Source of the DNA: Hyphomicrobiales bacterium
GTDB taxonomy: Bacteria; Pseudomonadota; Alphaproteobacteria; Rhizobiales; Rhizobiaceae
Reading direction: 5' to 3'
Assembly: GCA_900466875.1 (NCBI GenBank)
Contig: UBNQ01000031.1
Span: forward strand, 102,121-166,120
Length of the DNA stretch: 64,000 nucleotides
Shown: positions 1-8,600 of the stretch, in pieces
How the letters are laid out: each line of letters starts with the position of its first letter
How positions within the stretch are numbered: the first letter of the stretch is position 1
Made by a program: the position numbers and the translations under genes
The notes under the pieces: generated by a model
Databases searched by the model: none
Seen by the model: only the letters and a program-made list of their open reading frames with translations
Told to the model about the DNA's origin: nothing

Positions 1-1359
1 CAGAAGCTCGGCTATTCCGAGGAAGAAGCCGCAGCCAAGTGCCGGGAGATCGAGGAGGAATGGCGGCGTTACGCTTGGAACCCAAAAGAATGCGATCTCG
101 CTGGAAAGTCCACCATCGCAGAGATGGCAGATGCTGCGCTGCGCAGTTATCTGGCATCGGGAGAAGCTTTCGGCATTCTCGACTACATGGAGCCTGCCGA
201 TCGCAGACGGTATGGCATCGAGACCGGTACCAAAGTTTCTCTCATTGCTTCGCATCGTTGCCCTCGTGTTACGCGTGAGGTCGAAGGACTTGAGCAGGGA
301 ATTTACCACGACGCCAACAACCGCGCGGTGGCATACAAATTCCGCGTGCGGGAAAGCGGCATCGAACGTGATCGCGATATCGACGCGGCCGACGTCATTC
401 ATGTCATGGATCGCGGCGCCAATCTCAACAGCCCGCGCGGCATCTCGGAGGTAGCTCCGGCGCTCAAGGTCTTGGCCCAGTCCGACCAGTTGGCCGACGC
501 GACCCTTGCCAAGACGTTGCTGCAAACGGTTTTCGCCGCCACGATCAAAAGCCCGGAACAGAGTGGGGAGGCGTTTCAGGCTCTCCAAACGCTTAGCGAC
601 ATCGACAAGCCTGAGGGTTTCGATGAAAGCGCGGGAAGCTGGGATAATTTCATCGGTGGGCTTCAGCAGGATCTTCTGGAAGTCTGGGACATGCGTCTCG
701 GCGCCCTGAAGGATAAGGGCATCTCGATGTCTGACCCTGCCCGGATCAGCCATCTTGGACCCGGAGAGGAATTCGAGCTTCACACGACGTCGACACCTAG
801 CAGCGACTATATCGCCTTCTTCCAGAACCTGTTGCGAGAAATAGCCCGCTGCCTCGGTGTCACGTTTGAATCGCTCTCAATGGACCATTCGAACGCCACG
901 TATTCGTCCGTGCTCATGTCGGTCGCCACGATCTGGCCGATTGTCATGCGACGACGCACCCGCATCGTCATCCCATTCCTTCAGGCGATCTATGAGCGTT
1001 GGCTTGAGGAGATGATCGAGACTGGAAAAATCCAGCTGAAGGGCGGCCGCGAAGCGTTTCGTCGCCACCGCGAAGCGGTGTTTCAGGCTGAATGGCATGG
1101 ACCTGGCGCTCCCTCGGCTGACAACTACAAAGCGGTCATGGCCGACAAGATCGAGATGGAAATCGGCGTTTCCTCTTTCTCCGATATCTGCGCAAAGCGC
1201 GGCAAAAACGGACAGGAACAGATCGTCCAGCTGGCACGCGAAAAGAAGCAGTTCGAAGCTGCCGGCGTTCCGCATCCATTCGGAAGATCTCAGGGAGGTG
1301 CCGGCCCGCAGGGTGCCGCTTTGGACGGCAACCGCGAACCTGCAAAGGAAGCAGCCTGA
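1..1359 (+). CDS. Phage portal protein, lambda family (5' end outside window)
   Basis: Reading frame 1 is open from the first base, so the start codon is upstream of the window; 452 residues are visible. The portal forms the dodecameric ring at one capsid vertex through which DNA is packaged and to which the tail attaches. The visible part has the features of the lambda gpB-like portal family: a region leading to VIHVMDRGANLNSPRGIS, the long helical middle, and the segment LGVTFESLSMDHSNATYSS near two thirds, which is typical of this family. The C terminus is charged and low-complexity. Its TGA overlaps the ATG of the next gene by one base, which suggests translational coupling. Confidence 0.93.
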   Translation, partial: QKLGYSEEEAAAKCREIEEEWRRYAWNPKECDLAGKSTIAEMADAALRSYLASGEAFGILDYMEPADRRRYGIETGTKVSLIASHRCPRVTREVEGLEQGIYHDANNRAVAYKFRVRESGIERDRDIDAADVIHVMDRGANLNSPRGISEVAPALKVLAQSDQLADATLAKTLLQTVFAATIKSPEQSGEAFQALQTLSDIDKPEGFDESAGSWDNFIGGLQQDLLEVWDMRLGALKDKGISMSDPARISHLGPGEEFELHTTSTPSSDYIAFFQNLLREIARCLGVTFESLSMDHSNATYSSVLMSVATIWPIVMRRRTRIVIPFLQAIYERWLEEMIETGKIQLKGGREAFRRHREAVFQAEWHGPGAPSADNYKAVMADKIEMEIGVSSFSDICAKRGKNGQEQIVQLAREKKQFEAAGVPHPFGRSQGGAGPQGAALDGNREPAKEAA

Positions 1360-1616
1360 TGGCCGACGAAACTGACCCGATCGCAATCGACTGGTGTGCG
1401 AGAGCCGTGAAGCTTCGCAAGGTCGAGGAAGCCCTCCTGATGGGCGAGATGGTCACCGAAGCAAGGTTCGGCGAGGACATGGCCCGCTATGCGAACGCCA
1501 GCCTCGCCGACGTCAAGACGGCACTCGAGGAAGCAATTCGAAAGTGCCAGATCTCCCGCGGCGAAACGCCGAAGCGTACCCGTTACGCAATGTCGGGCCG
1601 GATGCGCCCCTACTGA
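1359..1616 (+). CDS. gpW-like head-tail connector protein (85 aa)
   Basis: A small, charged, helical protein between portal and protease. Position, size and the C-terminal pattern (a helix that ends in basic residues, RGETPKRTRY) resemble lambda gpW, which plugs the portal and prepares the head for tail joining. In lambda the order is also W, portal, protease, although here the gene follows the portal. The match is by pattern and synteny only, so a simple conserved hypothetical is the alternative. It starts inside the portal stop codon (one-base overlap). Confidence 0.6.
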   Translation: MADETDPIAIDWCARAVKLRKVEEALLMGEMVTEARFGEDMARYANASLADVKTALEEAIRKCQISRGETPKRTRYAMSGRMRPY

Positions 1617-1626
1617 GGTTCCAACC

Positions 1627-2664
1627 ATGGCTGCAATTATTGAAGACGGGAAGCTCCGGCTGACCGGCTACGTGGGTGACTATTATTTCGAAGACGGTTT
1701 CACATCGCAGGACGTCGTTCTCGCGCTGGCTGGGGTCCAAGACACCGACCCTCTTGATGTATTCATCAACTCCGGTGGTGGCGTCGCGTCTGAAGGCGCC
1801 GCGATTCATGCGATCCTTATTTCCCGTGCCGGCACCACCAACATCATCGTCGAGGGTATTGCGGCGTCAGCGGCATCGTTGATCGCTATGGCTGGCGAGA
1901 CCGTCACCATGTCTGCCGGTGCGGTGATGATGATCCACGATCCTGCCGGATACACGTTCGGCAACTCATCCGATCACAGCAAGACGATCGAGGCGCTGGA
2001 AGCCCTCGCGACGGCCTACTCTCGTGTCTACGCGGCCAAGTCCGGAAAAACTCCGGAAGAGTGCCGCGAGGTCATGAGGGCCGAGCGCTGGTTCACACCG
2101 GAAGAGGCGGTCAAGGAAGGGTTTGCCGACGAGACCACCGAACAGCAGGCCAAGCCTGTTGCTGCCTTCGATTATCGACTTTTTGCCCATGCGCCGAAAA
2201 ATCTAACGACCATGGCGAAGAAAAAGAACTGGTCGCTTCCCGCGACTATGGCGGCTCCAGCCGCGCAACCCCGTCCACCAGAGGAGACCTCAATGACGGA
2301 TAAGGAACGTGCGGACCAGCTTGCCGCCGAAAACGCCAAGCTGAAAGCAGATCTCGAAAATGCCAATGGCAGCATCGAGGCTGCCGTGAAATCCGATCGT
2401 GAGCGCCGTGGGGCGATCATGGCTCTCGAAGAAACCAAGGGTCGCGAGGCGCTTGCCGAGCATCTTTTCTCTCTTGGCAACACGGTCGACCAGGCGAAAG
2501 CCACGCTCTCCGTCTCCCCAAAGACATCGGAGGAAGCTGAAGACGACTACCGGCCGCGCCGGATGAATGCGTCCGGTCTCAACAAGTCGACCGACGGCGG
2601 CGCCAAAAAGGGTGATCGTTCTGTTCTTTCGGCTTCCGTCGACCGCACCAACAAACGCCGCTAA
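1627..2664 (+). CDS. ClpP/SppA-type head maturation protease (with C-terminal scaffold region)
   Basis: A 345-residue S14/S49-like prohead protease. The N-terminal 200 residues are a ClpP fold: the nucleophile is probably Ser81 in the GIAASAAS motif and the general base His104 in MMIHDPAG. The third triad residue is less clear, because the usual Asp position falls in RAERWFTPEEAV. A Pro/Ala-rich linker follows, then a charged coiled-coil tail (from about residue 223), which is the scaffold part. The start at 1627 was chosen because GAGG lies 8 bases before it and the ClpP domain begins there; the frame is open 46 codons further upstream but those codons overlap the gpW-like gene. It lies directly before the decoration and capsid genes, as in lambda (C, Nu3, D, E). 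Confidence 0.9.
   Translation: MAAIIEDGKLRLTGYVGDYYFEDGFTSQDVVLALAGVQDTDPLDVFINSGGGVASEGAAIHAILISRAGTTNIIVEGIAASAASLIAMAGETVTMSAGAVMMIHDPAGYTFGNSSDHSKTIEALEALATAYSRVYAAKSGKTPEECREVMRAERWFTPEEAVKEGFADETTEQQAKPVAAFDYRLFAHAPKNLTTMAKKKNWSLPATMAAPAAQPRPPEETSMTDKERADQLAAENAKLKADLENANGSIEAAVKSDRERRGAIMALEETKGREALAEHLFSLGNTVDQAKATLSVSPKTSEEAEDDYRPRRMNASGLNKSTDGGAKKGDRSVLSASVDRTNKRR
2293..2664 (+). CDS. Nested in-frame scaffold protein (lambda Nu3-like), 123 aa
   Basis: Within the protease gene, in the same frame, an ATG at 2293 is preceded by a strong ribosome binding site (AGAGGAG, six bases before the ATG). Translation from here would give only the C-terminal coiled-coil region (MTDKERADQLAAENAKLKAD and onward), without the protease fold. 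Lambda makes its scaffold Nu3 from exactly such an internal start in the protease gene C. The site is seen directly; that it is used is inferred from the lambda precedent and from the absence of any other scaffold gene nearby. Confidence 0.7.
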   Translation: MTDKERADQLAAENAKLKADLENANGSIEAAVKSDRERRGAIMALEETKGREALAEHLFSLGNTVDQAKATLSVSPKTSEEAEDDYRPRRMNASGLNKSTDGGAKKGDRSVLSASVDRTNKRR

Positions 2665-2679
2665 CAGGAGGCCACCAAG

Positions 2680-3051
2680 ATGGTTACCCTTACTCAGGGC
2701 CTTCGCCCGACCGCTCATTACATCGTCTCTGAAGCCAACGGCTATCGCTCCCGTGAGCAGATCGTCATTGCCAGCGGGAGCGGAAAACTCGACGCCGGTG
2801 CGGTTCTCGGCAAAATCACGGCAAGCGGCAAGTACAAGCCGTACACCGCAGCGGCCACAGATGGCAGCCAGAACGCCGCTGCCATCCTTTATGAAGGATG
2901 TGACGCCACGTCCGCAGATGTTCGCCGCACCGTGACCGCGCGGGACTCTGAAATTCACGCCGACGTGCTCGTATGGGCAGCTGGCGTTACCGACCCCCAG
3001 AAAACCACCGCGCTTACCGCTCTTGCGGCGCTCGGCATCGCCGCCCGCTAA
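2680..3051 (+). CDS. Head decoration protein, lambda gpD family
   Basis: A 123-residue protein immediately before the major capsid gene, the usual place for gpD. It is Ala/Gly/Thr-rich with a conserved SREQIVIASGSGKLDAGAVLG segment and a C-terminal TALAALGIAAR, as in bacteriophage decoration protein D, which binds as trimers on the expanded capsid and stabilises it. An AGGAGG ribosome binding site lies 9 bases before the ATG. Confidence 0.88.
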   Translation: MVTLTQGLRPTAHYIVSEANGYRSREQIVIASGSGKLDAGAVLGKITASGKYKPYTAAATDGSQNAAAILYEGCDATSADVRRTVTARDSEIHADVLVWAAGVTDPQKTTALTALAALGIAAR

Positions 3052-3066
3052 GGAGGGGCAAAATCA

Positions 3067-4095
3067 ATGGCTCTTGTAGCAGATATTTTCAATCAGAATG
3101 CCTGGGGCGTGATCGAGGTGCAGGAGGAGATCGTCGAGCGCGTCGATTTCAAGCCTCAGCTTCTTGGCACTTTGGGCCTCTTTGCTCCAATCTATTCCCG
3201 TTCGCGGACAATCGGCATCGTTGACCGCGAAGGTCATCGCAGCCTCATTCCGACATCTGCGAATGGCGCTCCGCTGGAAGAACTTATTCCTGCGGGTGCC
3301 AAGGTGCGTACCGAGCAGGCCGTCCGTCTCGCCAAGGGCTCGACGATTTACTCGGCGGAGCTTGCTGGGGTCGCCGCGCTCCCCTTCGAAGAGCAGACCG
3401 TCGAGGCTGCCGACGAAGTGACATATCGCACCGGGGCTATCAAGGAAGACATGGAGCTGACCTGGGAGCACATGCGTTTTGGTGCGGTGCAGGGCAAGGT
3501 CCTCGACGCCGATGGCTCCACGGTGCTCATCAACTGGTATACGTTCTGGGGGATCGCCGAGCCGACCGAGATTAACTTCGCTCTGGATAATCCTGACACC
3601 GACGTGCGCAAGAAGTGCCGTGAGCTGAAGCGCAAGATGCAGAAAGCTGCCAAGGGTGTGTGGACACCTAACACCAAGGTCGGCTCGCTGGTCGGTGATA
3701 CTTTCTTTGACATGCTCGTCGCGCATCCCAGTGTCGAAAAAACCAAGCTGAACACGGATCGCGCGGTAACTCTGGAGAATATCGAGGGCTACTCCTCGAT
3801 TGAGATCGAGGGGATCGTGTTCATCAACTATCAGGGAACTGATGATGAAAGCACGATCGCGATCGGTACCGAGAAGGCTCGCTTCTTCCCTATCGGCGCT
3901 CGCGGCGCCTTCCAGGTGGGCTGGGCACCTGCAAGTGAATTCAAGCCGTACCTGAACAAACGCGGTCAGGAATTCTATGGTCTGCTGCTGACTGACCCAT
4001 CCGGTCGTGACGAATGGGATCGCGTCGAACTCTACAGCTATCCGTTGTTCATCTGCACGCGTCCGGAAATGCTGTTGGTAGCTCGGGCGAAGTAG
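3067..4095 (+). CDS. Major capsid protein, lambda gpE family
   Basis: A 342-residue HK97-fold major head protein of the lambda gpE type. Family features are the N-terminal VADIFNQNAWGVIEVQEEI region, the central WYTFWGIAEPTEINFAL stretch, and the C-terminal half with EGIVFINYQGTDDES and GARGAFQVGWAPA. Length is that expected (lambda gpE is 341). It has an AAGGAGG ribosome binding site and follows the decoration gene by 15 bases. This should be the most abundant virion protein. Confidence 0.95.
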   Translation: MALVADIFNQNAWGVIEVQEEIVERVDFKPQLLGTLGLFAPIYSRSRTIGIVDREGHRSLIPTSANGAPLEELIPAGAKVRTEQAVRLAKGSTIYSAELAGVAALPFEEQTVEAADEVTYRTGAIKEDMELTWEHMRFGAVQGKVLDADGSTVLINWYTFWGIAEPTEINFALDNPDTDVRKKCRELKRKMQKAAKGVWTPNTKVGSLVGDTFFDMLVAHPSVEKTKLNTDRAVTLENIEGYSSIEIEGIVFINYQGTDDESTIAIGTEKARFFPIGARGAFQVGWAPASEFKPYLNKRGQEFYGLLLTDPSGRDEWDRVELYSYPLFICTRPEMLLVARAK

Positions 4096-4148
4096 CCAAA
4101 CCCCTCCACGGGCGCCGGTGGCGCCCGACCATCCCAAAGGAGATTGAG

Positions 4149-4388
4149 ATGACAAGCAAGGTCGTGACCGAAGCCGGTTTTTACAACGGCAAATTCCTGA
4201 AGGCGGGGATGAGCTATGACGACGAAGGTGTTTCCGAAGGCGGCGCGGACGTGCCGCATAAGGTGGACCTTGGCAGCCTTACCAAGGACGAACTGGTCGC
4301 CGAAGCGAAAGCTCGCGGCGTGGAGATGGATTCCTCTAAGACGAAAGCCGAGATTATTGCCGCCATTGACGCCGCGAGTGCTTCCTGA
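4149..4388 (+). CDS. Small phage protein with C-terminal SAP/HeH-like helix pair (79 aa)
   Basis: Starts at an ATG 7 bases after AAAGGAG. The N-terminal half is acidic and probably extended. The C-terminal 35 residues (LGSLTKDELVAEAKARGVEM then TKAEIIAAI) have the helix-extended loop-helix pattern of HeH/SAP/Rho-N-like modules, found at the end of several small phage head-region proteins. It sits between capsid and head-tail attachment genes, in the place of lambda FI, but no sequence similarity to FI is evident. Its stop overlaps the next start. Confidence 0.7.
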   Translation: MTSKVVTEAGFYNGKFLKAGMSYDDEGVSEGGADVPHKVDLGSLTKDELVAEAKARGVEMDSSKTKAEIIAAIDAASAS

Positions 4389-4771
4389 TGCCGGTCGCAG
4401 CACGGTTTCACGAGCTTCGAAATCGCGTCGTCGAGACGGTCGACCTGAAGTTCGCCGAACCCGTGCGGCTGTCTCCGATGAAGAATGGACTGACCGACCC
4501 CGACCGCCCTCAGATCACGATTGAGGGCGTTCTTCGCACGGGGGCGAGCAAAGGCGGCAGCATGGAGGGCGGACAGGGCAGAGGATGGCGAAGCCGCCTG
4601 CAAGCCGGTACCGCTGAATTGCACGTCGATCGGGCAGTGTTTCCTGACTTGTCCGCCAAGAAAGGCGATGCTCTGCGCGCGGTCTCACGAGCCGGGGAAC
4701 CGGCTTTCGAAGTGTTGTCGATCGATGATCGCAATCATTCCCGATATATCATCGCATTGGGTGAAAAATGA
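4388..4771 (+). CDS. Probable head-tail attachment protein, gpFII-like (127 aa)
   Basis: A beta-rich protein. The C-terminal half has the pattern of lambda gpFII: hydrophobic strand, acidic position, a lysine/glycine-aspartate turn (AKKGDAL), then FEVLSIDDRNHSRYIIALG. gpFII sits at the bottom of the head connector and receives the tail. Synteny agrees, as it follows the capsid and FI-position genes. The similarity was judged by eye, so confidence is moderate. It overlaps the next gene by four bases (ATGA). Confidence 0.6.
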   Translation: MPVAARFHELRNRVVETVDLKFAEPVRLSPMKNGLTDPDRPQITIEGVLRTGASKGGSMEGGQGRGWRSRLQAGTAELHVDRAVFPDLSAKKGDALRAVSRAGEPAFEVLSIDDRNHSRYIIALGEK

Positions 4772-5526
4772 GCCTTGTTCGGATTGCCGTCCGTATCGCT
4801 GCAATTGAGGCGCTGCGCGGCCGGACACTGTTCGGGGATAATGTCCTCGACAGTGAGATCGGCACCCTTCAGGTCGACGCCGATGGCAATCTCCGCACTG
4901 AGGAGGATGCGCCTTTCATCAGCGTCTACACTGACGCGGCGACCACGCGGGACATCGACATTGACCTGCGCAGTTTTGCCGTGAATGGCGCAACCGAGAT
5001 CCTGTTCGAAGCCGGGATTACGGCGGCGATGACGGAAACTGATCCCGATACCGATGCGTCAGTTCTCATCGGGATTGGTGTCCCGGCGACAGATCGCTCG
5101 TTTGAATTCAGTCTCGACATGGTCGCTCGCCAGATCGGTGACATCCTTGTTGATGAGGACAACGAGTGGGCCGAGATCTTCCGGCTCTTTATTCAGCGCT
5201 CTATCCGGATCGACCACGCTCGCACTGGTGGGACGAATGACGGGCTGCGGCTTGCCGGGCGACAGCTCAAGCTTACCGCGCTGCTGATGAATGATCCTGT
5301 CGCAGGTGAGGTCTTGAAGCCGACTTCGGTAATGGCTCGCTTCTTTGCGAAGGCGGAGGAGCTGACCAACCCGGAACTCGTCTCCTACATCACCGCGATG
5401 AAAGCCCAGATCAACCCTGATCCTACAGCCTGGGGAACGCCCTCTCGCCGCTACGGTCTGACGAAGGATGAGGGGTCGGCCATGCTGGTCGATGATTTCA
5501 CAAATGATTCCGAAGTTCCTGCCTGA
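4768..5526 (+). CDS. Phage protein between neck and baseplate genes, probable tail completion/terminator
   Basis: A 252-residue protein I do not recognise with certainty. Its position, after the head-tail attachment gene and before the baseplate spike, is where lambda-like heads are joined to P2-like tails, so it may be a tail completion or terminator protein. The N terminus (VRIAVRIAAIEALRGRTL) is followed by an acidic region, a central VATDRSFEFSLD-like segment, and a helical C-terminal half. It starts at ATGA over the previous stop. The gpV gene starts 23 bases before its end. Confidence 0.6.
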   Translation: MSLVRIAVRIAAIEALRGRTLFGDNVLDSEIGTLQVDADGNLRTEEDAPFISVYTDAATTRDIDIDLRSFAVNGATEILFEAGITAAMTETDPDTDASVLIGIGVPATDRSFEFSLDMVARQIGDILVDEDNEWAEIFRLFIQRSIRIDHARTGGTNDGLRLAGRQLKLTALLMNDPVAGEVLKPTSVMARFFAKAEELTNPELVSYITAMKAQINPDPTAWGTPSRRYGLTKDEGSAMLVDDFTNDSEVPA

Positions 5527-6040
5527 ACAGATTGCCGATATCTATCATCGGATTGCCGAGATTGAGCGTCGGGGCCGCAATCGAAAGCGGACGGGGACTG
5601 TGGTCGAGGTCGATCATGAGAAGGGTCTCTATCGGGTGCGCCTCTCCGAGCAGGGGCAGAAACCCTTTCTTACCGGTTGGATCAAGCCCCGGCAGTTGGG
5701 GGCAGGACAAGTCAAGATCGACGTCCTGCTCTCCAAAGACGAGCAGGTAGATGTGGTATCCGAAAGCGGCGACCTGACCGATGCTCAGATCGATTTGAGC
5801 ACGTATTCCGAGAAGAACCCGCGGACAAATTCCAGCGCGCCTTTCTCCGTCCATATCGGCGGCACGGTCTTCGAGATGAGCGGCGATGAAATCACGCTGA
5901 AGTCCGGCCGGCTGAAGATTGATGCCGATGTCGAGATTACCGGCGCGATCCTGACCCACAACGACAGAAACATCGGCGCGGATCACAAGCATACCGGTGT
6001 CGAGAGCGGCAGTGACAGCACTGGCCCACCAGAGGAGTAG
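5504..6040 (+). CDS. Baseplate spike protein, P2 gpV-like
   Basis: A 178-residue baseplate assembly protein V, the central spike that punctures the outer membrane. An N-terminal helix is followed by an OB-fold (GTVVEVDHEKGLYRVRLSEQ) and then a beta-helix stem. At the end is the apex: THNDRNIGADHKHTGVESGS carries the HxH motif (HKH) that binds iron at the tip of P2 and phi92 spikes. I chose ATG 5504 rather than 5468 because the family begins near this point. It overlaps the previous gene by 23 bases. Confidence 0.9.
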   Translation: MIPKFLPEQIADIYHRIAEIERRGRNRKRTGTVVEVDHEKGLYRVRLSEQGQKPFLTGWIKPRQLGAGQVKIDVLLSKDEQVDVVSESGDLTDAQIDLSTYSEKNPRTNSSAPFSVHIGGTVFEMSGDEITLKSGRLKIDADVEITGAILTHNDRNIGADHKHTGVESGSDSTGPPEE

Positions 6041-6044
6041 GACG

Positions 6045-6257
6045 ATGAGCGATATCAAGAGCTATCGGGTGCGCCGGGCCGGAGAGGTTGCGGGCGTCTG
6101 GAGAGAGAAAGGCTCGACCATCTCTTTGACCGACCGGCAGGCGCAGGAACTGGCGCCGCCCTTCGGTCATGTGGTCGAGCTGATAACCGGCGACAAGGAT
6201 GAAGTTGATGGCAAGCTCGCTCGGCGTCAGCGCCGTAACCGGAAAGCGGCTGAGTGA
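6045..6257 (+). CDS. Small phage protein between gpV and gp25 (70 aa)
   Basis: A conserved-looking short reading frame with GAGGAG eight bases before ATG 6045. It is basic at both ends; the middle (GSTISLTDRQAQELAPPFGH) resembles small proteins often encoded between spike and wedge genes in rhizobial prophages. No function can be assigned. The gp25-like gene starts 50 bases before its end in another frame. Confidence 0.6.
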   Translation: MSDIKSYRVRRAGEVAGVWREKGSTISLTDRQAQELAPPFGHVVELITGDKDEVDGKLARRQRRNRKAAE

Positions 6258-6582
6258 TTGGCAGCACGTCGAGCAGTCAATCGGGAAGATCCTGAAGACG
6301 CCGATCGGCGCTCGCGTCATGCGGCGCGACTTTGGCTCTGACCTTCCCGACCTGGTCGACCAGAAAATGACGCCCCGAAACATTCTCGCGGTCTATGCCG
6401 CGGCCGCCACTGCGATCGAGAAATGGGAACCGCGCTTCCGGATGAAGCGGGGCCAGGTCCTGAGGGCGACGGCGGGCGGTCAGCTGCATCTTGTGGTCAC
6501 GGGCGTCTATTTCCCGCGGGGACATCTGGGGGACTATTCAGTCTCCGAAGATCGCACCGCGAGGGTCCTTTTTACTCGATAA
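6208..6582 (+). CDS. Baseplate wedge protein, gpW/gp25 family
   Basis: A 124-residue protein of the GPW/gp25 family, which links the baseplate hub to the wedges and starts sheath assembly. Diagnostic elements are the segment LSDWQHVEQSIGKILKTPIG, then RVMRRDFGSDLPDLVD (family pattern R-x-x-x-x-x-G-S-x-L-x-x-x-x-D) and the later AIEKWEPRF. ATG 6208 is preferred to 6199 because AAGGA lies eight bases before it. It is followed after 15 bases by gpJ. Confidence 0.92.
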   Translation: MASSLGVSAVTGKRLSDWQHVEQSIGKILKTPIGARVMRRDFGSDLPDLVDQKMTPRNILAVYAAAATAIEKWEPRFRMKRGQVLRATAGGQLHLVVTGVYFPRGHLGDYSVSEDRTARVLFTR

Positions 6583-6597
6583 ATTTGAGGAGCGGTC

Positions 6598-7479
6598 ATG
6601 AGTGGCAGCCTCGACCTGTCATTGCTTCCGGCTCCGACCATTGTCGAAGTATTGGACAATGAAACCATTGTAGGCCGGCAGAAGGCTACTTTCGCCGCGC
6701 TGTGGCAGGCGGTCAGGGATGCCAATCCTTCGCTGAACCTGCCGGACTATGACGTCCTCATGCTCGAAACCGATCCGATTGTGATCGGCAATGAGGCGGA
6801 AAGCTACCGTGAGACGCTGCTGCGGGCGCGCATCAACGAAGTCGGCAAGGCAAACCTGCTGGCTTTTGCTCGCGGGGGTGATCTTGATCATCTTGCTGCT
6901 TTTTATGACGTGGTCCGTCTTCCCGGCGAGGTGGATGATCGGCTCCTCACGCGCGTCATCCTTGCCCTTCAGGGTCGTTCCACCGGTGGCACGGCAGAGC
7001 GGTATCAGGCTGTCGCCATGGCGGCGGATCTGCGCGTTCGGGATGTCATCGTTTATGTGGTGGGACGTAGCCCGCTGATCCATGTCGCAGTGTACTCGAC
7101 GGATCCCAACGGTGTCGCGTCGGCGGACTTGCTTGCCAAGGTTGATGCAGCGCTGCAGGACCCAACGGTCCGGATGGTCAATGACACCATTGAGGTCGAA
7201 AGTGCGGTTCTCAGCGTCGTCAACCTTTCGGCCGACATCTGGTTTCTGCCGGATGCTGACGCCGATACGCTCACGCGAGCGGAGGAAAATCTCCGTTCTG
7301 CATGGGCAACCGCCCGCGCTCTGGGTCGGGATCTGACGGAAAGCTGGTGGACGTCGAAGCTGATGATAGCGGGCGTCCATAAGGTCAAGGCAACCACGGT
7401 CGGCGATATCGTCGTACCGCCTGCCTCGGCTGTTTCCATCGGGACGATCGTACTTACGAACAAAGGTCGGGCATTCTGA
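6598..7479 (+). CDS. Baseplate J-like protein (P2 gpJ)
   Basis: A 293-residue wedge protein of the baseplate_J family, equivalent to T4 gp6. The N terminus (LSLLPAPTIVEVLDNETIV) and the segment ESYRETLLRARINEVGKANLLAFARGGDLDHLAAFYDVVR-like region (around residues 60-105) match P2 gpJ, and the C-terminal VGDIVVPPASAVSIG is typical. A GAGG site precedes the start, and the stop TGA overlaps the ATG of gpI by one base. Confidence 0.92.
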   Translation: MSGSLDLSLLPAPTIVEVLDNETIVGRQKATFAALWQAVRDANPSLNLPDYDVLMLETDPIVIGNEAESYRETLLRARINEVGKANLLAFARGGDLDHLAAFYDVVRLPGEVDDRLLTRVILALQGRSTGGTAERYQAVAMAADLRVRDVIVYVVGRSPLIHVAVYSTDPNGVASADLLAKVDAALQDPTVRMVNDTIEVESAVLSVVNLSADIWFLPDADADTLTRAEENLRSAWATARALGRDLTESWWTSKLMIAGVHKVKATTVGDIVVPPASAVSIGTIVLTNKGRAF

Positions 7480-8600
7480 TGGTGTCGCTTCTCCCCTCTC
7501 AAAGCTCGGATGTTTTCGAGCTGACGCTTGAAGCGTCGATCGAGCCTCGTTGGGCTGTCCTTGCGGAGGGTGCGGATTCGGTTCGAGGCATCAAGTTCGA
7601 GCCCCCGATCTCATTCTTGCCGTTTCTCATCTACGAGTACGGCCTTGGAGAGCTGACGCCGTATATCTCGAACCTCTACACGCTGATCATTCAGCGTGAG
7701 GGTGTGAACTGGCAGCGCCTGCGGGGCACGCCAGCTGCGGTTTCGAAGGGTCTAGGCTGGATCTCGCAGTCGGGAACCCTTGAAGACGCCTGGCACGGCC
7801 GCGCATTCTGGAACAGCACGCAGCTGACGCTCGACATGTTGCCGTCCAGAGATAGCCCCGACCTTGAGCAGATCGAAGGCATAACCCGGCTTTCGCTGCC
7901 TCTGCGATCGCATCTTCGTCGCGTCGTTCATGGTTATGACGTCGGGGCTTGCGAGGCTGATCGCAGCTATTTTGACGGATGCATGCTCGATCGGGAGAGC
8001 GGCGTCGTCGCAACCAACGCTGAGACCCTGTGGTCTTTTGGTCGGCGGACTGAGTTGGTCCACCTGCTTACCGAGCAGGAAGGTCTGGCGCTCGGGAATT
8101 GGCTTGCGCCGGTCGACGATACCGGCCTGATGTGGGCATCCATGCAATACCCATGGGTGACCGCCACGTTCCAGTGGGCAAACAGTCCGGCTTCTCAGCG
8201 TCGAGCACTGATGGCGGCATGGTTCCCGCAGCGGTCTATCTATCTGACGTTCAAGACGGCAGCTGGCGCCGTGATCGGCCATCGCCGTACTCGGGCGAAC
8301 CGGGTGGTGCGTGAAACGAGCGAAGGGCTATATTCTGTCCAGGGCACGTCATATCGGCCCGAGGCTGGTGGTCCGAATGTCTACATCGAAGCGATGACCG
8401 ACTTTGCGGACGCCTCAGACATAGAGGCGGCATCAATCGAGCTGACGATCGGGCCGGCGCTGGCCTCCGGAGTGAAGCCCGGTAAGCTCTGGCTTTCGCC
8501 GGGCGAGTTGGTTGGCGGATCGCCGCTTTCTCTCGGCGCTGTGTCTCTTCCCTTGCGAAAAACAGTTCGCGACCAAGTAAAAATTCTTTTGAGGTTCTAA
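7479..8600 (+). CDS. Phage tail protein I (P2 gpI), extended
   Basis: A 373-residue protein. The N-terminal 200 residues carry the tail protein I signature, including ISFLPFLIYEYGLGELTPYI and the following WQRLRGTPAAVSKGLGWI, in which a wedge component leads into the fibre attachment region. P2 gpI is about 175 residues, so the C-terminal ~170 residues are an extra domain, as in many alphaproteobacterial myophages. One-base overlaps occur at both ends (start in the gpJ stop, stop overlapping the next ATG). Confidence 0.85.
   Translation: MVSLLPSQSSDVFELTLEASIEPRWAVLAEGADSVRGIKFEPPISFLPFLIYEYGLGELTPYISNLYTLIIQREGVNWQRLRGTPAAVSKGLGWISQSGTLEDAWHGRAFWNSTQLTLDMLPSRDSPDLEQIEGITRLSLPLRSHLRRVVHGYDVGACEADRSYFDGCMLDRESGVVATNAETLWSFGRRTELVHLLTEQEGLALGNWLAPVDDTGLMWASMQYPWVTATFQWANSPASQRRALMAAWFPQRSIYLTFKTAAGAVIGHRRTRANRVVRETSEGLYSVQGTSYRPEAGGPNVYIEAMTDFADASDIEAASIELTIGPALASGVKPGKLWLSPGELVGGSPLSLGAVSLPLRKTVRDQVKILLRF

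Noticed and set aside
3064..4155. A 363-codon minus-strand frame opposite the major capsid gene
   Set aside because: Antisense to a clear gpE-type capsid protein; no ribosome binding site or family pattern.
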